The notes under the pieces were generated by a model. It was not told the DNA's origin and did not search any database. It saw only the letters and a list, made by a program, of their open reading frames with translations. This document shows, piece by piece, positions 1-8,583 of a stretch of 64,000 bases of DNA. The position numbers and the translations under genes are program-made. The stretch's first letter is position 1. Each line of letters opens with the position of its first letter. Origin of the DNA: an uncultured Oceanospirillaceae bacterium (GTDB lineage Bacteria; Pseudomonadota; Gammaproteobacteria; Pseudomonadales; Balneatricaceae); the NCBI GenBank assembly GCA_937138495.1, contig CAKZPE010000094.1:62001-126000 (forward strand), read 5' to 3'.

Positions 1-60
1 CAGTGCCCGTACTAAAAAATCAGCAATCCGGTCATCATCCTCTACAACCAGTATTCTCAT
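1..60 (-). CDS. Two-component response regulator, N-terminal fragment
   Basis: Only the first 20 codons lie in the window; the gene runs off the left edge. They read MRILVVEDDDRIADFLVRAL, the beta1-alpha1 start of a receiver domain with the acidic Asp cluster (EDD) that binds Mg2+ next to the phosphoacceptor. The ATG is 15 nt downstream of the histidine kinase stop, so the two form one operon and this is the kinase's cognate regulator. An OmpR-type output domain is usual with this kind of start but cannot be seen here. Confidence 0.85.
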   Translation of the reverse strand, partial: MRILVVEDDDRIADFLVRAL

Positions 61-75
61 ATCCCTTTCCTCAAC

Positions 76-1665
76 CTAGATCCACAGGGGAAGACGTACG
101 ACCGCTTCAGCCCCTTTATCAGGGGTCCCTGACAACCTTATGCTGCCGTCATGTGCCTCAACAATTGCCTTCGCAACCGGTAGCCCCAGCCCGGCCCCCT
201 GATGGGCATGATGTTCAGCACTATCCCCACGGTAAAAACGGTAAAATGCTTGCTGAGCCTCCTCTTCCGTTAACCCGATTCCCTGATCCCTGAATATTAA
301 TTCAACAGTTCCGTTATCAGCAGAAATCACCTGCGCCACGAAAATTTTACCGCCACTGTGAGAATAACGAATGGCATTATCCAGCAAAATCATAAATACC
401 TGACGTAACCTTCCTACATCACCCAGCACAACAGCTTCTTCATCTGTATAGGTATCAATTATTTCAAGCGATTTTATACTGGCAACGGAATCAAATTCCT
501 GACAAACCACACGCAGTAAGCCGGTGAGTTCAAGAGCACACTTTTCAATGCGGGCATGCCCTTCTTCTGAACGGGCCATAAAGAGTAAATCATCCACCAG
601 ACGGGCAGTATGCAAAACCTGCTCGTGTACCCGGCTCAGCGCTTCCCGGTATTCTTTCGGGCTTTTAGGTACATTTCCCCGGAGAGCCATTTCAGACTCT
701 CCCTGAATAACCGTCAGCGGTGTTCTGAGCTCGTGGCTGATATCTGCCAGCAATAAACGTCTGCTCCGGTCAAACGCTTCAAGCTTTGAGTTAACCTCTT
801 CCAATTCTTCCGTGCGGGCCTGCACCTGTGCTTCTAATGACTGCTGAGACTTTCTGTCAGCTTCACGGCGTGCCTGCAGCTCCTCGGCCATCTGATTAAA
901 TGCATCTCCCAGCCGGGCAAATTCACCTGCTGCGGCCAGTTCGGTCCGGTATTCCAGATGGCCGGTACCATAAGCTTTAGCGGCTTTATCCAACGCGGCC
1001 AGTGACGTTCGTAAACTGCGTGAAATCAGTACGATAAGAAGCAGCCCCGGCATCACAATCAGCAGAATGACAACCGGCAGTAAAATCCGGATAGTCCCCA
1101 CCAGCAAATCAGCTTCCGTTTCGGTTTCTCCCAATTCCTGACGTTCTTCTTCTGAAGCCTCATTAATCAGGCTATTCAGCCTGCCGCGAACAGCATCACT
1201 GTGCAAAATAGCCAGTTCTTTCCGGGCCCACACCTGATCCCCAAGCAATATCGCTCCCTGAATCAGGGTTCCGCCTCTGATCAGCCGTTCACTCAGGCGC
1301 TCAACCTCTGCCAAAAGCTCAAGCTCTTCCCGCTCATCTTCATCCCGGACATAGGTCAGCTCAGTAGCAATTCCCTGACGAATCTCACTCAGGGCAAAGC
1401 GCAGCTGTTCTCCACTTTGAGTCCAGGCCTGATCACCTGGATTTCCGTTAAACAGATCCTCTATGCCGCCCAGCGTCCGGTAAGCATAAGTAGATGCAGA
1501 CAGATAGCTGACCAGTACATTTCTGGCGAGCTTGTTCCGTTCAAGATGGTAATGGAAACGCTCCGCGCTGACATAAAAAAGAGCCGACAACACGATCACA
1601 ATGACCAGCAGCCCACCCGCCACAAAATGAAATTTATCTTTAAACCGAATATAGTGCCGTTTCAT
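76..1665 (-). CDS. Membrane sensor histidine kinase
   Basis: A 529-residue inner-membrane sensor kinase. Reading from the N-terminus: TM1 (about 15-33), a periplasmic sensor region of about 150 residues rich in Glu/Arg helices, TM2 (about 190-213), a HAMP linker, a short coiled coil (about 265-300), then the dimerisation and phosphoacceptor helix with SHELRTP (His311). The ATPase domain follows, with an N box (LLDNAIRYS), G1 (DQGIGL) and G2 (GAGLGL). All catalytic motifs are intact. It precedes a response regulator by 15 nt. The periplasmic part matches no sensor domain I recognise, so the signal is unknown. The upstream exporter/hydrolase genes on the same strand may belong to the same regulon. 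Confidence 0.93.
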   Translation of the reverse strand: MKRHYIRFKDKFHFVAGGLLVIVIVLSALFYVSAERFHYHLERNKLARNVLVSYLSASTYAYRTLGGIEDLFNGNPGDQAWTQSGEQLRFALSEIRQGIATELTYVRDEDEREELELLAEVERLSERLIRGGTLIQGAILLGDQVWARKELAILHSDAVRGRLNSLINEASEEERQELGETETEADLLVGTIRILLPVVILLIVMPGLLLIVLISRSLRTSLAALDKAAKAYGTGHLEYRTELAAAGEFARLGDAFNQMAEELQARREADRKSQQSLEAQVQARTEELEEVNSKLEAFDRSRRLLLADISHELRTPLTVIQGESEMALRGNVPKSPKEYREALSRVHEQVLHTARLVDDLLFMARSEEGHARIEKCALELTGLLRVVCQEFDSVASIKSLEIIDTYTDEEAVVLGDVGRLRQVFMILLDNAIRYSHSGGKIFVAQVISADNGTVELIFRDQGIGLTEEEAQQAFYRFYRGDSAEHHAHQGAGLGLPVAKAIVEAHDGSIRLSGTPDKGAEAVVRLPLWI

Positions 1666-1749
1666 AAATCAGCGTCATTATCCCTATGACCTCTGCCGTA
1701 CAGCTGCATCCCGTATTACTGCAGCACGGTACAGAGTGTTTAATTATCC

Positions 1750-2595
1750 TTAAAGATCACTGTCGGAGCTCTCATTACAAACTTTTTCACAAAAGTTGAA
1801 AAGATAACCGGCCAGCCCTCCTTTCCAAACCGCGTCCTTAAAACTGTGTCCGGTATCAGGCAACACCTGAAAACCATGAGCAACGCCTGCATTGTACTCT
1901 TTTGCTAAGCATTCTAAACAGTTATGAAACCACACAGCCCGCTCCATTCGGTTTTGTCCCTGACGCTGATTCAGGCCGGCCACGGAGCGCATTGCTGAAT
2001 CCGGCTTTATATCTTTTTCACCAATCAGCGTCAGAGTCGGGGTGCGCAACAAACCTTCCACACTGAAACAGCTGCCCGGTAGCAGGTCACCGACAGCGAA
2101 CGTTCCGTACGGATATGCACGCTGAGCATCAGGTGCGGTATACCAGCCTGCTGCCGCCAGGCAAAGTGAACGTACTGTCTGTGAACGGCTGTAAACATAA
2201 CGGTGAGCAAACTGTGCCCCGCCGGAAAATCCCATCAGATGAACAGGCTCATTCAGTCCGGTATGCGCACTCAGGTCATCCAGCATAGCTGCAAAAGCCA
2301 GATCTGCCCGCGCCCCTCTGCCTGGCCTTCCCAGACGCTGGTAATCCCGGTAAAGCCAGCGATTAAATACAGGAGCAACCAGCGTATAGTTAAACGCGTC
2401 GGCGTATGCCTCAAGACAGCGGAGCATATAGGCTGGCCGTCGGGAAATTCCGTGCACAACAACTAAAACCCGCTTCGGATCAGGCCTTGAACTTAACCGC
2501 AACAAATAACGAAAACCGGGAAATGCAGGCAAAGAACGGCTTAACAACCGCCCGTTAACGACAACCTCTCTCTGCAACTGAAAAACTGTATTCAT
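1750..2595 (-). CDS. Alpha/beta hydrolase
   Basis: A 281-residue single-domain hydrolase. The sequence shows the strand VLVVVHG followed by the oxyanion region, the nucleophile elbow GFSGG (Ser124) and a late DTGHSF segment likely to hold the catalytic His; the acid is probably an Asp between them. No signal peptide, so cytoplasmic. The start codon overlaps the stop of the ABC exporter gene by 4 nt, which implies translational coupling. The substrate is not readable from sequence; processing or detoxifying the compound handled by the exporter is the obvious guess. It is followed by the sensor kinase gene. Confidence 0.8.
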   Translation of the reverse strand: MNTVFQLQREVVVNGRLLSRSLPAFPGFRYLLRLSSRPDPKRVLVVVHGISRRPAYMLRCLEAYADAFNYTLVAPVFNRWLYRDYQRLGRPGRGARADLAFAAMLDDLSAHTGLNEPVHLMGFSGGAQFAHRYVYSRSQTVRSLCLAAAGWYTAPDAQRAYPYGTFAVGDLLPGSCFSVEGLLRTPTLTLIGEKDIKPDSAMRSVAGLNQRQGQNRMERAVWFHNCLECLAKEYNAGVAHGFQVLPDTGHSFKDAVWKGGLAGYLFNFCEKVCNESSDSDL

Positions 2596-4250
2596 GATTT
2601 CTCCCCTGTATCTGTAAACGCCTCAGGAATTTTCGGATAAAGACAACCATCTTCCATCAGCCAGACCCTGTCCGCATGACGCAGTAACCGCTGATCATGT
2701 GTGGCATAAATAACAGTACCCGGGTAATTTTCCAGCAGGCGATGTAAAACGTCATAACCGGCCTGATCAAGACCTGACTCAATTTCATCAAACAGTAGCA
2801 GGCGTGGTTTTCCTAACACGGCACGGGCCAGTTTCACCCGCACGGTCTGGCCGTCAGACAAGCCGCTCCCAAACATACCCACCCGGGTTTTTAATCCCTC
2901 AGGGAAGTTGAATAACGCCTTGCTGATACCGGCAAGGTCACAGGCATAAGCAACCTCTTCCCGTGATGCTGAAGGTTTACGATAGCGAATATTTTTACTG
3001 ACTGAGCCGGGAATAAGCGGTATCTGGCTGCTGGCAATGCCGATTCCCTGCCGACGGGCAGCGTAAGATAAATCCTTAGTTTCAATACCATCCAGAGACA
3101 TATAACCACTGTCTGATGGCAATAAACCGGCAATAGCCTGTAAGAGCGTCGATTTTCCAACACCATTGCTGCCGGTAACCACTATTCGCTGCCCTGCAGA
3201 TACGGTTAAATACGGAAGGGATATCAGACCCCGGATATCCCCCTTCATAATCAGTTCACCGTCACCTTCTGGCAGCCTCCGGTTTGCCCGGCCCCGGCCT
3301 TTAGCCCTGCTCAGTACACGGGCAATTTTTTCTCTGGCAACTAGATTATTTTTCCAATATTCGAACACACGGCTGAGGTCCCGCAGGGGCGTTCCAACCA
3401 AAGCAGCCACGCCCAGAATCGTCAGTAAATCGCTGACATCTGTTTCCCCGGCCTGTATTCCCCAGGCACCGATAACCAGGGCGATAAACAGAATAACCCG
3501 GTGAAAGAAATCGGTTACCCCCCGGATTCCTCCCACCCAGAATGCGCGCCGCACCGAAGAATCTCCCAGCATCTGACTTTTGTGTAACAACCGTTTACGC
3601 TCTTTAGGTACCCGGCCATAAGCAACCACATGGGACATATTAAACACCAGAGTGGCAACACCATTAGCTAAACGCCCCCGGTTACGGCGCATTTCCCTGA
3701 CACTGCGTTCAAGCCCGGTACTGAGTAATGCCATTACAGCCAGACTGAGAATCACCATACACATAACAGCAACGGCAACCTTCACCGACAATACGGACAA
3801 TGCAATGATGACCCCGGCAAAAAATAATCCGGCACTGATCAGACGCGCCAGCCCCATTGAAACCCAAAGCCTCAGCGCACTCAGATCATTAGAAAAACGC
3901 ACCATATGGACACCCTGACGATGATCCGGTAATGCCGCCTCTTTTCCCCCCGCCTGAATGGCGAGGGTATCAAATATCTTCAGGCGTACCTCATGCACGT
4001 AATGATGACCCAGCCGTTCAGCAACGCCCCTCTCAAGCCAGCGACAAAGTGCACCGAACAGCACCAGCAGCAACAGGCCACCACCAACAGACAACCGAAA
4101 TCCGCCGGCATCATTCAGCATGGTATTGATGATTGTCTGAGTGAGCCAGGTCAGCCCCAGCAGACTTACTGCCTGCAGCACCCCCAGCAACACGACAGCA
4201 GCAATCAGCAACAGACGTGGCGCAGTAGCTATTTTAGGTAAACAGATCAT
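2592..4250 (-). CDS. ABC exporter, fused membrane and ATPase domains
   Basis: A half-transporter of about 552 residues with a six-helix membrane domain (about residues 10-310) and a C-terminal ATPase domain. Walker A TGSNGVGKST is near residue 360, the signature motif is LSDGQ instead of LSGGQ, Walker B is LLLFDEIESG and the H-loop is YATHD. A half-transporter must dimerise. I chose the ATG 8 nt after the upstream stop because AAGG sits 5 nt before it; a start 39 nt further upstream would overlap the preceding gene. Cargo is unknown. Coupling to a P-loop protein upstream and a hydrolase downstream suggests a dedicated small-molecule or peptide export unit. Confidence 0.88.
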   Translation of the reverse strand: MICLPKIATAPRLLLIAAVVLLGVLQAVSLLGLTWLTQTIINTMLNDAGGFRLSVGGGLLLLVLFGALCRWLERGVAERLGHHYVHEVRLKIFDTLAIQAGGKEAALPDHRQGVHMVRFSNDLSALRLWVSMGLARLISAGLFFAGVIIALSVLSVKVAVAVMCMVILSLAVMALLSTGLERSVREMRRNRGRLANGVATLVFNMSHVVAYGRVPKERKRLLHKSQMLGDSSVRRAFWVGGIRGVTDFFHRVILFIALVIGAWGIQAGETDVSDLLTILGVAALVGTPLRDLSRVFEYWKNNLVAREKIARVLSRAKGRGRANRRLPEGDGELIMKGDIRGLISLPYLTVSAGQRIVVTGSNGVGKSTLLQAIAGLLPSDSGYMSLDGIETKDLSYAARRQGIGIASSQIPLIPGSVSKNIRYRKPSASREEVAYACDLAGISKALFNFPEGLKTRVGMFGSGLSDGQTVRVKLARAVLGKPRLLLFDEIESGLDQAGYDVLHRLLENYPGTVIYATHDQRLLRHADRVWLMEDGCLYPKIPEAFTDTGEKS

Positions 4251-4257
4251 TGCAACC

Positions 4258-5328
4258 TTACTCCACCAAGGCAGCAACAGTGGCGGCACCTAATTCCTCT
4301 TTCGTCATAACCGGTATCCCGGTTTGTGAAACGGCCTCATCGGCAGACAGTTTTGACGCCGATAGCACCCCACTTAAGGCCACCGGACAAATACCCATGG
4401 CATTCAGCCTTTCAACGCCAGCAATCGCCCCCATTGCTTCACCAGCAGAAAAAATCACCTGACTGACCTTTTGCTGAAAAGAAACAGAAGACACCAGATC
4501 GGACGTTTCCGGATGTAACAGACCATCCGCAATTTCAATGACAATCAGATCAGTCTCAGCATGCGAACTGGCTACACCCAACAGGGTTTCAAAGCATTCC
4601 AGAATCTGATCTGCAGGCAATTTATAAGTAGAAGGGTAGCCCGCATCAGTAAAGTCCAGTGTCAGCGCAGCACCGCAATCTTCGTAAGCCCAGAGATCAT
4701 TACCGGCACCTGTACCGGTCGCTTTAATGGCTGCGACACGATAACCCGCAGCAGTAAAACCTCTTACCAAAGCCGCAGCGGTTGTGGTTTTTCCTGAGTT
4801 CATGGAAGTACCCAGTACTGCAATAACCGGGCAGGATAGCTTTTTCGCCGGTAGCCTTTCTGCCAGCGTATACTGATTCAGATTCAGTACTTCGCCATCC
4901 GCCCCCATACAATACCCTTCAGGCCGCAACCGGGTTGGTGGTTTCATCGAGGAATGCCGGTGAGTGACCCTGGCTACAATTCCACCGGCAGCCACCAGGT
5001 GACAACCACTCAAATCTTGCGGAACAAAAGCTTCAAACTGATCAGGGGCATAACGGTTACCCATCGCCACAACGACGGTATCTCCCGGATACAGCAGTGA
5101 GCGCCTTCCGGAACGTAACTGAATCCGGGGATGCTGGGAAATTCCTTCCACTGTCGCCAGAATTAAATCACCGGATACAGGCACTCTGTCCGGTAGCATT
5201 GACACCTGAGCAACATCTTCAGGGATTACATTACGGGTTATAAAGCTCCACTTTGTTGCCACCGGAATTCCTTCCGGTTTAAAACCCATGGCACTGTCCG
5301 TTGTTGAACACAATGTGTCATATCTCAT
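4258..5328 (-). CDS. P-loop NTPase, DUF1611-like
   Basis: A 356-residue cytoplasmic protein with two parts. The first ~150 residues form a mostly beta domain of unknown role. The second starts with strand CPVIAVLG and Walker A GTSMNSGKTT (173-182) and continues with LIVIEIADGLLHPE, resembling the MobB/DUF1611 and dethiobiotin-synthetase class of P-loop enzymes that phosphorylate or ligate small molecules. It is first in an apparent operon with an ABC exporter and an alpha/beta hydrolase. The function is not assignable. An ATP-dependent modification of the exporter's cargo is an inference from context only. Confidence 0.72.
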   Translation of the reverse strand: MRYDTLCSTTDSAMGFKPEGIPVATKWSFITRNVIPEDVAQVSMLPDRVPVSGDLILATVEGISQHPRIQLRSGRRSLLYPGDTVVVAMGNRYAPDQFEAFVPQDLSGCHLVAAGGIVARVTHRHSSMKPPTRLRPEGYCMGADGEVLNLNQYTLAERLPAKKLSCPVIAVLGTSMNSGKTTTAAALVRGFTAAGYRVAAIKATGTGAGNDLWAYEDCGAALTLDFTDAGYPSTYKLPADQILECFETLLGVASSHAETDLIVIEIADGLLHPETSDLVSSVSFQQKVSQVIFSAGEAMGAIAGVERLNAMGICPVALSGVLSASKLSADEAVSQTGIPVMTKEELGAATVAALVE

Positions 5329-5652
5329 CTGCGTATTTCCTTATACAGCTACTAAGTAATTCAATGAAAACAAGAATATACGGACTTATTAAAGATAACC
5401 TGACAGCTTGTATTAAAAGCTCATAAAGAAAATATAAAAAAATGATAAACCCTTACAAATACAGGGGATAATATATAAAAAGTTACAAAGATGAGGCTGC
5501 TGCTCAGTCAGTATTCTGTAACAAATATCACCATCACTGCTGACTGATGATCAGGATCAGCAGGCACAAAAAAAGCAGCGTGGGCTGCCTTTTTCAGATC
5601 AGAAATATCTCTTTTTGTAATACAGAAAATGCACTATATACATTAATTACAG
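5329..5652. other. Intergenic region, AT-rich, with one terminator
   Basis: No credible gene. The stretch is AT-rich and holds the promoter of the P-loop gene on its left side and the terminator of the nuclease gene on its right side (annotated separately). No other repeat or RNA structure stands out. Confidence 0.6.
5566..5597 (-). terminator. Intrinsic terminator of the channel/nuclease operon
   Basis: On the minus strand an A-rich run leads into GGCAGC, a short loop, GCTGC and seven T. It lies about 60 nt after the nuclease stop codon and could work in both directions because both flanks are A/T runs. Confidence 0.75.
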
Positions 5653-6288
5653 CTATTTTGGCTCAATCAAAAGACAACATGCTGCCCATGCGCTGTCGCC
5701 GTCTCTTTCCATACGGCTATTTGAACGAATTCCCCGGCTGGACAAGCTTACCTTAAACTTACTTCCCACAATCTCGCGAGCATTCTTTAAAATTAATTCC
5801 ATCCGGGAATCAATGATATCAACAGCAGCATTTTTTGATGATGAATCGGCGTCAGTATAGAAAGCGAACAGACCAAAACTGATAGAATTAGCTGCGGACT
5901 TTCTGCCCAGCACCTCCAGAATACGTTTCAGATCCGGCTCATATTGCGACTTGCTGACGACCCAGTTCTTGACTTCAATGACAGCTCGAGGGCTTTCATT
6001 TGCCCTCCACAGTAATAAATCAAAACGCCCCTCAGATCTTATATCCCGATGTAGCCTGCCACGTCCCGTTGCATTTGCCGCTTCAAGTGCATTTCTTGCA
6101 CCATTCTCAACCGTTACGAACTTACTGCCTGTCGCTTTGTGTAACGCCTGAGCTATATGCGTAGTAATAAAATATTCCGGCCCCCATGAAATCCACTCTC
6201 CCGCCATATCAACATATTGTACCTGCGCATTTTTAACCCCCTGCAGGCATGCCTTAATCACATCATCTTTTGCCATTTGTCCGGCCAT
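5653..6288 (-). CDS. PD-(D/E)XK nuclease-like protein
   Basis: A 211-residue protein with a restriction-endonuclease-like core: RFDLLLW (Asp90), then AVIEVKNW (Glu105, Lys107), i.e. D-x14-ExK on adjacent strands. The Ser-Ile-Ser-Phe-Gly strand that follows fits the fold. No DNA-binding domain or partner methylase is seen. I start at MAGQMAKDD because GGAGG lies 4 nt before that ATG; the frame stays open 7 codons further upstream. It follows the ion-channel-like gene by about 30 nt on the same strand, so the two are probably co-transcribed. Function unknown; a defence role is conceivable but unproven. Confidence 0.65.
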   Translation of the reverse strand: MAGQMAKDDVIKACLQGVKNAQVQYVDMAGEWISWGPEYFITTHIAQALHKATGSKFVTVENGARNALEAANATGRGRLHRDIRSEGRFDLLLWRANESPRAVIEVKNWVVSKSQYEPDLKRILEVLGRKSAANSISFGLFAFYTDADSSSKNAAVDIIDSRMELILKNAREIVGSKFKVSLSSRGIRSNSRMERDGDSAWAACCLLIEPK

Positions 6289-6318
6289 AATTCCTCCAGG
6301 TTTGAACAATGTCTTTCA

Positions 6319-6996
6319 CTAAGCATTTTGCTCAGCATCCACAAAGTTAACTCGTCTCTGAACCAGCCACGCAATCATCATGGCATTAAAATACGCGAAT
6401 AAGACCAGCCCCAACTTATTCAGCACAATCGTCGTTATCTGCCCTGCATAAGACTGTGCCTGCGTCACGGCAATTTTTGCATTCATGATATTCAGAAAAG
6501 CCCACCAAAGCGCATCACTGGCAGTCTTAATCTGACTGGTCGTTTCGGCCTCAAAATCAAGAATGACACTGGCACACAAGGTAAATATGACAAATGTCAC
6601 AAGGAAGATAACTAAACTGAAACTCTGATACTTACTCTTATGGATCGTATGAATAAGGATTTTCAAAGACTTAATTGTACGTAAAAATCTGAAAATCCTG
6701 ATGATCTTAGCTAACCTTCCCCAGCGCAACGGGTCAAGCATAGGAATTGAAGAAATTAAATCCAGCCAACCCCAACGCATATATTCTTTTTTATCTTCTG
6801 CTGTATAAAGGTTAAGGAAGAAATCAAACAGAAAAACAAGGCATATACTGAGATCAATGTACTGAAGTACTAACTTGATCTCAGGGTTTTCGATATAGAA
6901 AGTATCAGCAAATATAATCACCAATACATAGATACTCAGACAAAGAAGAAACAACTGATACGCTGCAGATCCCTTTTCTCTCATTTCAAAAATCAT
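6319..6996 (-). CDS. Voltage-sensor ion-channel-like membrane protein with lost selectivity filter
   Basis: A 225-residue six-TM protein of the voltage-gated ion transporter fold. S1 about 14-34, S2 about 43-64, S3 about 75-88. S4 has positive residues at exact three-residue spacing (R91, R94, K97, R100, R103, R106, K109). S5 is about 124-147, then a pore helix (DALWWAF) and S6 (about 186-212). In K+ channels the pore helix is followed by TxGYG; here the sequence is NIMNAKIAV, so the canonical filter is absent although pore helix and S6 are conserved. AAGGG abuts the first ATG, so the ATG 12 nt later is also possible. It heads an operon with a nuclease-like gene. Confidence 0.85.
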   Translation of the reverse strand: MIFEMREKGSAAYQLFLLCLSIYVLVIIFADTFYIENPEIKLVLQYIDLSICLVFLFDFFLNLYTAEDKKEYMRWGWLDLISSIPMLDPLRWGRLAKIIRIFRFLRTIKSLKILIHTIHKSKYQSFSLVIFLVTFVIFTLCASVILDFEAETTSQIKTASDALWWAFLNIMNAKIAVTQAQSYAGQITTIVLNKLGLVLFAYFNAMMIAWLVQRRVNFVDAEQNA

Positions 6997-7153
6997 CCCT
7001 TTTGATTTGTAAAAACAGGCACGGAACTATAACAAAGAAGCCCCATTACCCACACACGTTACTTGTACTTATCAGTTAACGACCTTATTGGGCTTCAGAG
7101 CCTTGCTGATTAATGGCATACTGCCGGTCATCTGTCCTACTCAGTGAATAAGC

Positions 7154-8044
7154 ATGCGCATACGCAACCTGAACACCTTCGTTAAAATTGCCCGGCTCGG
7201 CAGCTTTCATGCGGCGGCTCAGCATCTGCATGCCACTCAACCGGCGATCTCGGCCCGGATTACCGCGCTGGAAAACGAACTGGGTGCGCTACTGTTTATC
7301 CGTGATAAAAGCGGTACCCGACTTAGCCCCCGGGGCGTACAGCTACTGCCCTATGCAGAAAAGCTGATCGCCATCAGCCAGGAAATGAAACAGCAGATTC
7401 GCGAAGACGCACCGGAAAAAGGCAACCTGCGTATCGGCATTGCTGATACCCTGGCACACCTGTGGCTCTCTCCACTGCTCAGCCACTGGCAGGCACAGTA
7501 TCCGCTGATGTCATTCGAGCTGATCAGTGACGTATCCCCCACGCTGGTTAAACAGCTGAAAAACTGCCAGCTGGATCTGGCACTGATGGTGTCCGATCAG
7601 GACAACATTCCAGAGCTGGTCAGTGAACCTTTATGCAGCTATCCCCAGTGCTGGGTCGCTGCACCGGACTTAATCGGCGATGCCGCCGTACGCTCCGTAG
7701 CCGACCTGCTCAACTACCCGGTACTGAGCTTCCCCCGGGAAACCCGCCCATGGGACTACCTGCAACAGCTGTTTCAACCGTTCCATGAAGATGCCCCGGT
7801 ATTTCATACCTGCAGCTCGGTGGCCAGCCTGCTAACCATGGTGGCGCAGGGAATCGGTGTGGCACTGATGCCGGAACCTATCGTCCGGCAGCTACTGGAT
7901 AATCAGCAGTTAACTGAACTGAACATTGACCAGGCAGCCCCGGCCCTGAGTTTTAACTGTAGCTGGCGGTTAGACGACGATCGCATCCTGCCGCAGCTAC
8001 TTGCCAACAGTAGCCGGGAGATCATGGGGGATGGTGTTTTTTAA
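7154..8044 (+). CDS. LysR-family transcriptional regulator
   Basis: A 296-residue LysR regulator. The N-terminal winged helix-turn-helix is typical (FVKIARLGSFHAAAQHL, then ATQPAISARITALENELG, about residues 8-45). The C-terminal effector domain has two Rossmann-like lobes, recognisable from GNLRIGIADTLAHLWL and the late VAQGIGVALMPEP. It is transcribed toward the aminotransferase gene about 540 nt downstream, but a long non-coding leader separates them, so control of that gene by this regulator is only possible, not shown. Its G+C-rich codon use differs from the AT-rich operon upstream. Confidence 0.93.
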   Translation: MRIRNLNTFVKIARLGSFHAAAQHLHATQPAISARITALENELGALLFIRDKSGTRLSPRGVQLLPYAEKLIAISQEMKQQIREDAPEKGNLRIGIADTLAHLWLSPLLSHWQAQYPLMSFELISDVSPTLVKQLKNCQLDLALMVSDQDNIPELVSEPLCSYPQCWVAAPDLIGDAAVRSVADLLNYPVLSFPRETRPWDYLQQLFQPFHEDAPVFHTCSSVASLLTMVAQGIGVALMPEPIVRQLLDNQQLTELNIDQAAPALSFNCSWRLDDDRILPQLLANSSREIMGDGVF

Positions 8045-8265
8045 TTCCGTTCACAGTACGTAAATATCGCCTTTTTCAACAGGCGTTTTCTCTAAACTTG
8101 CCAAATCAGCAGAATATAATTCTAAAAAAGCATCATAGACAGCATTATATTCTGAACTATTTTTACCTATTGAAAGCGATCTGATTTTCAAACACACTGC
8201 TGCGCACTCAAAAAGTATGATGGCAGTTTTGCCTTCGGCATACAGCCACAAGCTGAGCCGGAACA
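8045..8265. other. AT-rich intergenic stretch before the leader RNA
   Basis: The sequence is AT-rich and holds only a weak 71-codon open frame on the minus strand (annotated separately). A TATGAT hexamer near 8216 could be a -10 box for the aminotransferase leader, but I see no convincing -35 at standard spacing. Confidence 0.4.
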
Positions 8266-8266
8266 C
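8051..8266 (-). CDS. Small hypothetical protein or gene remnant
   Basis: A 71-codon frame, convergent with the LysR gene. The C-terminal half (KNSSEYNAVYDAFLELYSADL) looks like a helical protein with normal composition, but the N-terminal part is hydrophobic and irregular and no clear ribosome binding site precedes the ATG. It may be the 3' end of a decayed gene. I do not recognise it; it is listed only so the stretch is not read as empty. Confidence 0.25.
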   Translation of the reverse strand: MFRLSLWLYAEGKTAIILFECAAVCLKIRSLSIGKNSSEYNAVYDAFLELYSADLASLEKTPVEKGDIYVL

Positions 8267-8270
8267 TGCC

Positions 8271-8580
8271 CCGATCTGTAGCTGTTCATCTCCCGTCGTC
8301 TCGCGACCACATGCCTACAGAATCACTTAGGAGGCGTCAGTGTCTGACGCAACCTGTTAAGGCCGCAATTGCACAGTGATCCCGGATTGCCGAAAGGCAG
8401 TGAGGAGTCCCGGACCATGTAATGCTTGAGCAATTTAGCTGGTTGATAGCTAGCTGGTACTTGCCTTTGCCAGGTTTATCCAGGTGTAACCCTAAAACGT
8501 GTCAGGACGTTGGCAGACCTTACCCACAGGAAGGTCGGCGGGGATATGCCCCCACAGAATTATAGTTTGAGAGGAAAGTT
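8271..8580 (+). ncRNA. Structured leader RNA of the aminotransferase gene, unidentified
   Basis: About 300 nt directly before the aminotransferase ATG fold into a series of stems visible by eye. An outer CTGTAG/CTACAG helix (8276-8281 with 8315-8320) encloses GTCG/CGAC. A perfect 7-bp hairpin GCGTCAG-TGT-CTGACGC lies at 8334-8350. A GAAA-tetraloop hairpin (ATTGCC/GGCAGT) lies near 8386-8401. GACCTT/AAGGTC (8516-8521 with 8531-8536) and GGGG/CCCC close to the start follow. The Shine-Dalgarno GAGAGGA comes after the last stem. It does not match the cobalamin, TPP, glycine, lysine, SAM, glutamine or RNase P consensus I know. It could be a riboswitch, another cis-acting leader or an sRNA. Confidence 0.55.
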
Positions 8581-8583
8581 AAC

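Noticed and set aside
8271..8580. Leader RNA considered as a cobalamin, glycine or lysine riboswitch or RNase P RNA
   Set aside because: None of the required consensus boxes is present; the stems do not fit those architectures.
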